Positions 58,289 to 64,000 of a stretch of DNA of 64,000 bases are shown here, in pieces. The translations under genes and the position numbers were made by a program. The DNA comes from CP2-2F sp034432555 (GTDB lineage: Bacteria; Chloroflexota; Anaerolineae; Aggregatilineales; UBA2796). Positions within the stretch are counted from its first letter, which is position 1. Each line of letters begins with the position of its first letter. The stretch spans positions 1 through 64,000 of the forward strand of contig DAOUBW010000037.1 of NCBI GenBank assembly GCA_034432555.1. Direction: 5' to 3'. The notes beneath the pieces were generated by a model, which was given only the letters and a program-made list of their open reading frames with translations, was not told the DNA's origin and searched no databases.

Positions 58289-59138
58289 TTAGTTGCGCGG
58301 CACGAAGGTCGGCGCGAGTTCGGGGTGTGTGCTGTCGGCAGGCGTCACCTCAATCTGGGCGGGTGCTTGATCGCCGGCAGGGATCATCCACACACCGGCA
58401 ACGGGGCGATCCCCTGCAATGCCATAGACCATGCTGATGTCTGCAAAGCCCGTGCTGAGCGCATTCTTGAAGTAGGTAATGCCGTTCGTTGGACGGAACA
58501 CACCCACGCCATCCGTGCCGTTAGCGTTCCAGCCATCGGCGAATGGCACATCGCCCGGGTTGCCCAACACGAAAATATGGTTTGCCGTTGGAATGCAGTT
58601 GTTGCAGGTTTGGTTGGTCAGGTAGAGCGTATCGCCGCGGTAGATGCCGACGGAGTCCTTACCGTCACCGTCCCAGTCGCCCGCGACGGGCAGATCGCTG
58701 CCGAGTCCGAGTGCAACCATTATATCATATATCAGCGGGACGTGTGGTCTTCTGGTTGCGGAGGTAGAACATACTATCCGACGGGCGGAAGATGCCGATG
58801 GTATGAGGATGTAAGTTAACAGAAAACCATGTCCAGTTGCCATCGCCTAATGTCTGGTGCACATTACCTGCCTTGTCTATGATGCGTGCCATTAAGAAAG
58901 CGTAAGTTTTGATATGCGAGATGCCCCACGTGAACTCATAAGGCGCGGTCCAGACGGTGCCAATTTTGATCCATGTTTGGTTCGACCACGGCTCAGGTGA
59001 CCGCGCAAAATACTCAACACGGTCTACGCCACTGGTAGCATCGGCAGCATTGGCGCGCATGGCAATGCACTTAGCACTAGTCTGAAAACCCGGTGTGGGT
59101 GCAACCATGATGCCTATTGGTGGGGTGTAGTCTAGCAT
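58289..59138 (-). pseudogene. Disrupted secreted beta-repeat protein (frameshifted)
   Basis: Two overlapping frames encode one protein. The upstream part (59138-58725) runs MLDYTPPIGIMVAPTPGFQT to NWTWFSVNLHPHTIGIFRPSD, and ends RPADI at a stop. The downstream part (58289-58843 frame) continues MVALGLGSDLPVAGDWDGDG with FG-GAP-like repeats (GVGVFRPTNGITYFKNA). At the join the minus strand has GATATAT followed by GATATAA; removing one 7-base unit restores ADIMVALG in frame. So a 7-bp near-tandem duplication broke it. The N-terminus (signal, any enzyme) is also missing, so the gene is a remnant. Confidence 0.8.
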
Positions 59139-59143
59139 AATGG

Positions 59144-59359
59144 CTACTTGTCAGGTGTTGGGCGTCTAGACTCCTCTTCCACCTTTTCTATCTTTTCCCA
59201 ATCAATAATAAGGCGTTGACTAGCGTAGCCAATCGTTTCTGCCAGTTCCGCTTGTCTCAGCGGTTTCTTCCCCGTGCGCTGCATATAGAGATCAGTCCGC
59301 AACTGGCGGATAAAGTAGCCTAATGTTCCCTCAGGTGGTTGCGTATGCTGGCGTGGCAT
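59144..59359 (-). CDS. Small XRE-type helix-turn-helix protein
   Basis: 71 residues, with a helix-turn-helix around residues 35-57 (PLRQAELAETIGYASQRLII) in the XRE style; the preceding segment is GTLGYFIRQLRTDLYMQRTG. It ends right after the HTH with a charged tail, so it is shorter than the regulators that usually carry this N-terminus and may be truncated. It stands in the AT-richer region before 59.7 kb, next to the disrupted gene, and could be the leftover of a transferred unit. A -10-like TATAAT lies upstream around 59410. Confidence 0.55.
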   Translation of the reverse strand: MPRQHTQPPEGTLGYFIRQLRTDLYMQRTGKKPLRQAELAETIGYASQRLIIDWEKIEKVEEESRRPTPDK

Positions 59360-59612
59360 ATTAGGGATGCTACTTCAATCTAAAATCATGTCGCTATCTA
59401 ACACGGTATTATATTTATAACATAATGCATGATACTTTAGAGTGACTTAGGTAAAAATTTGATAGTTTTTGACAGAAATTGGCATAGTGGTTTGTTTTCA
59501 AGGGTATCTCTGCAGCAATGTCTGTAGGGATGCACCAGTTTCCGCGATCATCCCTCAGCACGCAGCTACTTGAACGCCTTTCTAGCATTCTGAACAAATG
59601 CCCTTGCACCAT

Positions 59613-59641
59613 TTGAAGGAATGCCCTGTACGGTTTACAAT
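59613..59641 (+). promoter_or_regulatory. Promoter of the BMP-family binding-protein gene
   Basis: TTGAAG (59613-59618), 17-bp spacer, TACAAT (59636-59641). Predicted start near 59648, giving a leader of about 67 nt. The rest of 59360-59612 is AT-rich and holds no gene that I can support. Confidence 0.65.
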
Positions 59642-59714
59642 AGTGCGCCAAGCCGAAAGTGCAGCCCGCCAATTTCTTGCGGCTGCCAATAGCTTTTTGT
59701 GGAGATACAAAAAT

Positions 59715-60746
59715 ATGAAACGCTTTGTAGGGATTACCCTTGTCGTAGTGCTGGCTTTCACCGCCATTCAGTTTGGCGTGGAAGCACGTCCCGGTCGCGC
59801 TGCTGGTCCGAAAATCTGCCTTGTGACGGACGTTGGCGAAGTGGACGACCGCAGCTTTAACCAGAGCGCCTATGAAGGTGCCGTTGCCGCCGCGGCGGCA
59901 CTAGATGGCGAAGATCAGTATATCGAGACGCAGAACGCCACCGACTATGCCAACAACATCCAGGCGTTGGCGGAAGATGGCTGCAACGTGATCGTGACCG
60001 TTGGCTTCGCGCTCGGTGAAGCAACCATTAAGGCAGCCGAACTCTATCCCGATGTCTACTTCATCGGCGTTGACCAGTTCCAGCCAACCGAAGTGAAGAA
60101 CGTTGCCGGCTTGATCTTCCCAGAGGCGAAGGCAGGCTTCTTGGCAGGCGTTTTGGCTGCCCGCATGAGCAAGAGCGGCACGATTGCCGCCGTGCTTGGC
60201 ACTGATCAAGTGCCGCCCGTCGTCGCTTTCAAGGAAGGCTATGAAGCAGGCGCACGCTATGCCAACCCCGATATCCGCCTGATCTCAACCTACCATCCCG
60301 GCGGCTTGGATAAGGCGTTTACCGACCCCGAGTGGGGCGCACAGACTGCTAAGCAAGCCTTTGATCAGGGCGCAGATGTGATCTTTGGCGCCGGCGGCAA
60401 GACCGGTAACGGCGCCTTGGAAGAAGTTGCCAAGCTGACCACCGCCGATAAGCCCGTCTACTGCATCGGCGTGGATACCGACCAGTGGGAGACCGTTCCC
60501 GCCGCCCATCCCTGCCTGATCAGCAGCGCTATGAAGCTGATCACCAAAGGCGTGATTGACATTACCACAGCTTGGGCAGCCGGCGAGCCACCTTCTGGCA
60601 ATTTCGTTGGCGATGTTGGCTTGGCACCCTTCCATGACTTTGAGGACATTGTGCCAGACGAAGTGAAGGAAGAACTAGCGCTGATCGCTGAACTGCTGCT
60701 GGCAGGCAAACTTGACCCGCTGACGGGCGAGATGATTGAAGAATAA
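59715..60746 (+). CDS. BMP-family (PnrA-like) ABC transporter substrate-binding protein
   Basis: 343 residues from the ATG at 59715 with GGAG upstream. Signal peptide about 1-25, then the BMP/PnrA pattern: KICLVTDVGEVDDRSFNQSA, NVIVTVGFALGEATIKAAE, GTDQVPPVVAFKEGYEAGARYA, and DVIFGAGGKTGNGALEEV. Family members bind purine nucleosides or other ligands for ABC import. No lipobox cysteine is present. The transporter's permease and ATPase are not next to it. A terminator follows at 60778-60811. Confidence 0.92.
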   Translation: MKRFVGITLVVVLAFTAIQFGVEARPGRAAGPKICLVTDVGEVDDRSFNQSAYEGAVAAAAALDGEDQYIETQNATDYANNIQALAEDGCNVIVTVGFALGEATIKAAELYPDVYFIGVDQFQPTEVKNVAGLIFPEAKAGFLAGVLAARMSKSGTIAAVLGTDQVPPVVAFKEGYEAGARYANPDIRLISTYHPGGLDKAFTDPEWGAQTAKQAFDQGADVIFGAGGKTGNGALEEVAKLTTADKPVYCIGVDTDQWETVPAAHPCLISSAMKLITKGVIDITTAWAAGEPPSGNFVGDVGLAPFHDFEDIVPDEVKEELALIAELLLAGKLDPLTGEMIEE

Positions 60747-60777
60747 GAACAGCTGATGTCTCGTTCTTGAAAATGAG

Positions 60778-60811
60778 GCGCGGTTGGTGTTACACTGACC
60801 GCGCTTTGTTT
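60778..60811 (+). terminator. Intrinsic terminator after the BMP-family gene
   Basis: A 7-bp outer stem GCGCGGT/ACCGCGC (arms 60778-60784 and 60798-60804) with an inner GTGT/ACAC extension, followed by TTTGTTT (60805-60811). Confidence 0.82.
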
Positions 60812-60834
60812 CGCCAGAACGAAAGGGCAGGTCT

Positions 60835-62073
60835 ATGCGTGCAGCACAACGTTTGTTTGGTCTACTTTTAGCGGTCAGCCTGATCCTGCTTGGTGCCGCA
60901 AACGCAGTCCTTGCCCAAGACTCAGTGAGGGTGACAGCCACCACGCGCCTAAAGCTGCGCGGCGGACCCGGCACCAACTTCCCTGAGTTGGCAGTGCTGG
61001 ACGCCGGCACAGCGCTGCCCGCCTTTGCCCGCAGCCAAGATTCGGCATGGCTGCGCGTGCGCTACAGCGGCACTGCTGGCTGGCTTTCGGTAAACTTCCT
61101 CAGCATTGAGGGCAATTGGCGCGCTTTGCCCGTCCACAGCGCCACCGACCCTATTCCCGGCGGCGGTGAGGGCGCCGCCGACCTGCCACCCGCCACGCCG
61201 CAGCCCAAAAACGGCGATATTGTGAGCATGGCGCTCTACGCCCAAACCAACGCCACCAACTACTACCGCATCACCTATTTCAGCGATGGGCTGCGGATCA
61301 ACGCCTTCATGACCGAACCACGCCGCGAAGGCACGTTCCCGGCGCTCATCTACAATCGTGGTGGCAACCGCAACGTGGGCGCGTTGAAAGGCTTTGAGTT
61401 CATCCCCTTTGCGGAGGCGGGCTTTGTGGTGATCGCCTCCCAATATCGCGGCGGCGGCGGCAGCGAAGGCGCTGATCAGCTCGGTGGCGCGGACGTGAAC
61501 GATATTTTGAACATCATCCCGCTTTTGCAGAGCCGCCCGAATGTGGATATGAACCGTATCGCCATGTTCGGCAGCTCACGCGGCGCACTGATGACCTATA
61601 TCGCGCTGCGGAAACTCGGCGGCACGATCAAGGTGGCTGCCACCACCAGCGGCTTGGCAGACTTGTTCATGTGGGCGAAAGAGCGCCCGGATTTGGAAGG
61701 CGGCGCCTACCTTGAGCTGGTCGGCGCGAACACGCGCAGCAATCCGTCTGCCTTCCGCGAGCGCAGCGCCACCTATTGGGCAGGCGAGATCAGGACGCCG
61801 CTGCTGCTCATTCACGGCGATGCCGATGCGGATGTTTCAGTGGAGCAATCCCGTGCGCTCTACAATCGGATGCGTGCCGCTGGGCGCACGGTGCAGCTGA
61901 TGATCATTGCTGGCGGCACACACGGCTTGTTCAGCTTTGATGAAGGCATTCCAAGCGCGCTCTCGTGGTTTGCGCGCTATTTGCAGCGCAGCGGCGAAAA
62001 TTTCGACTACAACTTCCTGAAGCCCGCCATTGATGAGGCAAATCCGATTGTGCGCGCCGCGCTCGGCTTTTAG
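60835..62073 (+). CDS. Exported SH3-domain plus alpha/beta-hydrolase (prolyl-oligopeptidase-like)
   Basis: 412 residues. Signal peptide 1-26 (ending VLAQ), then a bacterial SH3 domain at about 30-95 (LKLRGGPGTNFPELAVLDAG, AWLRVRYSGTAGWLSVNFLS), and an alpha/beta-hydrolase of the S9/acylaminoacyl-peptidase type from about 155. The catalytic residues are Ser in MFGSSRGALM, Asp in LIHGDADADVSVEQS, and His in IAGGTHGLF. It may cut peptides or esters at the cell wall. The ATG has AAAGGG upstream. Confidence 0.87.
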   Translation: MRAAQRLFGLLLAVSLILLGAANAVLAQDSVRVTATTRLKLRGGPGTNFPELAVLDAGTALPAFARSQDSAWLRVRYSGTAGWLSVNFLSIEGNWRALPVHSATDPIPGGGEGAADLPPATPQPKNGDIVSMALYAQTNATNYYRITYFSDGLRINAFMTEPRREGTFPALIYNRGGNRNVGALKGFEFIPFAEAGFVVIASQYRGGGGSEGADQLGGADVNDILNIIPLLQSRPNVDMNRIAMFGSSRGALMTYIALRKLGGTIKVAATTSGLADLFMWAKERPDLEGGAYLELVGANTRSNPSAFRERSATYWAGEIRTPLLLIHGDADADVSVEQSRALYNRMRAAGRTVQLMIIAGGTHGLFSFDEGIPSALSWFARYLQRSGENFDYNFLKPAIDEANPIVRAALGF

Positions 62074-62092
62074 GGCATAAGCAGGGGCTAAT

Positions 62093-62173
62093 CCTCCTGA
62101 TTAGGCGTTCGTGCTGCCTTGCAACGTAGCGCCGTGGCTACAATGGCGGCTGTGCTAGACACCAATCAGGAGG
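62093..62173 (+). promoter_or_regulatory. Possible ribosome-site-sequestering stem before the FmdB-like gene
   Basis: CCTCCTGATT (62093-62102) is perfectly complementary to AATCAGGAGG (62164-62173), the ribosome site of the gene starting at 62180. A local hairpin CTAATC/GATTAG (62088-62104) competes with it. A TACAAT box at 62139-62144 could start transcription downstream and exclude the stem. Confidence 0.35.
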
Positions 62174-62179
62174 TAAAGA

Positions 62180-62404
62180 ATGCCCATTTATGAATATGTT
62201 TGCCCAACTTGCCACAAGGCGTTCGAGAAGCGCGTGAGCGCTGCACAGGCGGATAAGGTTGCTTGCCCACAGTGCGGCGAACAAAAAACAAAGCGGAAAC
62301 TTTCAAAGATCACGGTGCGGCACGCCGAAAGCAGCACCGCCGTCAGCGATGCTTTCCCCACATGCAGCACCGGGCTGTGTGGCTTGCCGCGCACCACTTC
62401 TTAA
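62180..62404 (+). CDS. FmdB-family zinc-ribbon protein
   Basis: 74 residues: MPIYEYVCPTCHKAFEKRVS then KVACPQCGEQKTKRKLSK. The two Cys-x2-Cys pairs form a zinc ribbon, the FmdB family signature. The tail (FPTCSTGLCGL) has two more cysteines as in related proteins. The family is widespread and often regulatory, but no specific function is established here. AGGAGG 6 nt upstream of the ATG gives strong initiation. Confidence 0.92.
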   Translation: MPIYEYVCPTCHKAFEKRVSAAQADKVACPQCGEQKTKRKLSKITVRHAESSTAVSDAFPTCSTGLCGLPRTTS

Positions 62405-62413
62405 TGCAGACCT

Positions 62414-62662
62414 CTAGCTAATCCACTCGCGGTTAGCGGAATCCCAGTTGCGGTGCAGATAGGCGCGCTTGCACTCGATGCAGATGCGCGCACTGTCCAC
62501 ATCGCGGCTGGCGCGCCACCGCCAGCGCACCACACCACTGTGATGCCGACAAAAGGGACGATAACAGATCGGGCAGTAATCGCCTTCAGCGAGTCCACTC
62601 TCGCCATAGCGCGCTTTCTCATCGGGATTGTTCTCACAAATGTGGCAGTAAGGGACGGGCAT
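62414..62662 (-). CDS. Small cysteine-rich (zinc-binding) protein
   Basis: 82 residues with cysteine/histidine pairs: YCHICEN, YCPICYRPFCRHH and ICIECKRAY, eight to nine potential ligands able to hold two zinc ions in a RING- or FYVE-like spacing. No family was recognised. The ATG at 62662 has GAGAG upstream; a TTG four codons earlier is possible. It converges with the FmdB-like gene 9 bases away. Confidence 0.68.
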   Translation of the reverse strand: MPVPYCHICENNPDEKARYGESGLAEGDYCPICYRPFCRHHSGVVRWRWRASRDVDSARICIECKRAYLHRNWDSANREWIS

Positions 62663-62812
62663 TCGTACTCTCAAGTGCTTTTATGGGCTGCAGCAAAAGT
62701 GCTTTGCCCATTATAAATGAGACTACATCCGAATTGTAGTGTGATTCAGGCAGATCGGCACGTCTAAGCTGCTGCGCCTGCCGAGCGTTGGTTAAACGTT
62801 GGCTAAAAATGG

Positions 62813-62841
62813 TTGACTCACGCGCCGCAGGCTGGTATGCT
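62813..62841 (+). promoter_or_regulatory. Promoter of the L,D-transpeptidase gene
   Basis: TTGACT (62813-62818), 17-bp spacer, TATGCT (62836-62841), 33 bases before the ATG. Confidence 0.65.
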
Positions 62842-62874
62842 CACGCACGATCAATTGGTTGATGAGGATTGTTT

Positions 62875-63972
62875 ATGAAGCGTCACTTACTCCGAAAATT
62901 TGTGGCGGTTGCGCTGCTGGCTGCTCTGCTGCTGCCAAGCCTGCCTGCCGCTGCTGATCCGGGTGGTGCGGTGAACTGCGCCGCTAACCAAAATTTGCCC
63001 GAATGCACGCAGCCAACCGTCTACGGTGTGGAAATGCGCGCCATCGCTGCTGAAATGGCGCTGAACCCTGCGCCAAACTTCCCGCAGCTGACTGTCGAAG
63101 ATAGTGTGATCTACCGCCGCGCTTTCCGCCGCGTGGAGAAACCGACCACCATCCACGACGCGCCCAACGGCAATGTGATCGGCTCCTATCCCGAAGGCTT
63201 CATCTTCGTGAACGCCGGGCGCGGCAAGGATGGCTGGGTGCAGGTGGCACAAGGCGCTTGGGTGCAAGAGAGCGCGCTCGGTCCGATCAACAAGGCGGTC
63301 TCTAAGTTTTCGGGCATCCAACTGCCAGATGGTTTGCCAACGCGCCCCTTCGCGTGGATGCTGCTGGATACGCGCCCCAGCCGCACGCCCGGCGCGAAGC
63401 CTGTGGCAGGCACTGAAGAAGTGAAGCGCTACACGATGGTGAACATCTTTGCGGTGGCAGTCGTAGATACGTGGGAGTGGTACTTGATTGGACCCGATCA
63501 GTGGGTGCTGCAAACACGCGTCGCTAAGATCAAGCCGTTGGCACGTCCTGAAGGCATTGAGGCAGGCAAAAAATGGTTCGCTGTAGACCTCTACGAGCAA
63601 ACTTTAACTGCCTACGACGGCGACAAGGCTGTCTTTGCCACTCTGATCGCCAGCGGCTTGGCAGAGTGGAGTACCGATGAAGGCGTCCACAAGATTTTTG
63701 ACCGCCACGAGGCAGTCCGTATGTCCGGCGCACGTGGACGACCGGAATACTGGAATTTGCCGCTGGTGCCGTATGTGATGTACTTTAACAACTCGGATCA
63801 GGCATTGCACGGCGCGTACTGGCATGATGGCTTTGGCTACCGCCGTTCGCGTGGCTGCATCAACCTGAGCATTACCGACGCCAAGTGGATTTACGAATGG
63901 ACGGAAGATCAGCCCGATGCTTACGTCTACATCTACCACAGCGGCAAATACCGTCCCGGCGCGCCGCAATAG
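62875..63972 (+). CDS. L,D-transpeptidase (YkuD domain)
   Basis: 365 residues. Signal peptide 1-25 (ending AAADP), an SH3-like wall-binding segment (about 75-150, EKPTTIHDAPNGNVIGSYPE, GRGKDGWVQVAQGAWV) and a YkuD catalytic domain from about 225: KWFAVDLYEQTLTAYDGDK, then HGAYWHDGFGYRRSRGCINL. The catalytic Cys is in SRGC and the partner His in ALHGAYWH. It forms 3-3 cross-links in peptidoglycan or attaches proteins to it. ATG at 62875 with GAGG upstream; an upstream TTG two codons earlier is possible. Confidence 0.93.
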   Translation: MKRHLLRKFVAVALLAALLLPSLPAAADPGGAVNCAANQNLPECTQPTVYGVEMRAIAAEMALNPAPNFPQLTVEDSVIYRRAFRRVEKPTTIHDAPNGNVIGSYPEGFIFVNAGRGKDGWVQVAQGAWVQESALGPINKAVSKFSGIQLPDGLPTRPFAWMLLDTRPSRTPGAKPVAGTEEVKRYTMVNIFAVAVVDTWEWYLIGPDQWVLQTRVAKIKPLARPEGIEAGKKWFAVDLYEQTLTAYDGDKAVFATLIASGLAEWSTDEGVHKIFDRHEAVRMSGARGRPEYWNLPLVPYVMYFNNSDQALHGAYWHDGFGYRRSRGCINLSITDAKWIYEWTEDQPDAYVYIYHSGKYRPGAPQ

Positions 63973-64000
63973 GCTGAGCATACCACCCGCACAACAGGGC

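Noticed and set aside
59648..59714. Purine riboswitch in the leader of the BMP-family gene
   Set aside because: The leader of about 67 nt is too short and the conserved three-way-junction sequences are not seen.

Overview
The window reads like chromosomal DNA of a GC-rich (roughly 60 percent by eye) bacterium of the phylum Chloroflexota, most likely Anaerolineae-like. This is inferred from gene content: LysW-type lysine genes (lysZ-lysJ), a phosphatase/DUF3090/SCO1664 cluster otherwise familiar from Actinobacteria, proline/threonine-stalk surface proteins, a roadblock/V4R signalling operon and a 'baseplate J-like' membrane protein. No outer-membrane machinery is seen. Most of the sequence is densely coded, with many 4-bp overlaps and convergent gene ends. 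There is no prophage, CRISPR array or intact insertion sequence.

Layout. 1-9.4 kb: aldo/keto reductase (cut by the window edge), an FHA/winged-helix regulator, an MTA/SAH deaminase fused to a CYTH-like domain, a CapA-type protein, an SH3/glycosidase-like protein, and signalling genes (a lone receiver, then a roadblock-V4R-receiver/degenerate GGDEF operon). 9.7-21.2 kb: CPBP protease with a second CapA lipoprotein, ferritin-like protein, flavin disulfide reductase, Gfo/Idh oxidoreductase, parvulin lipoprotein, three tandem Pro/Thr-stalk membrane proteins, tyrosine recombinase and site-2 protease. 21.2-30.9 kb (minus strand): amino-acid ABC permease and binding protein, acyl-CoA dehydrogenase, ruvX, fabD-rpmF, lgt, a CDP-alcohol phosphotransferase and a Na/Ca exchanger. 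31-36.3 kb: one 1776-residue prepilin-like surface protein. 36.6-43 kb: phosphatase/DUF3090/SCO1664 cluster, a PDZ/radical-SAM protein, ECF sigma with anti-sigma, xylA. 43-49.6 kb: tRNA-Glu, lysZ-lysJ, M20 dipeptidase, and pheA-thrC. 49.9-58.2 kb: MmeI-like restriction-modification enzyme, metG, and recR-ybaB-dnaX. 58.3-59.7 kb is AT-richer and decayed. 59.7-64 kb: purine-nucleoside-type binding protein, SH3/alpha-beta hydrolase, zinc ribbons, L,D-transpeptidase.

The most interesting signal is a repeated regulatory design not visible as ordinary genes. Upstream of lysZ-lysJ, pheA-thrC and metG there is in each case a sigma70-like promoter whose -10 box ends exactly 7 nt before an ATG, a 24-30 codon reading frame, and an intrinsic terminator. 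The peptide before lysZ carries KKQKK, and the one before pheA carries FWW and FQF. These look like leaderless leader peptides controlling amino-acid genes by ribosome-dependent transcription attenuation. This is inference from sequence and has not been tested.
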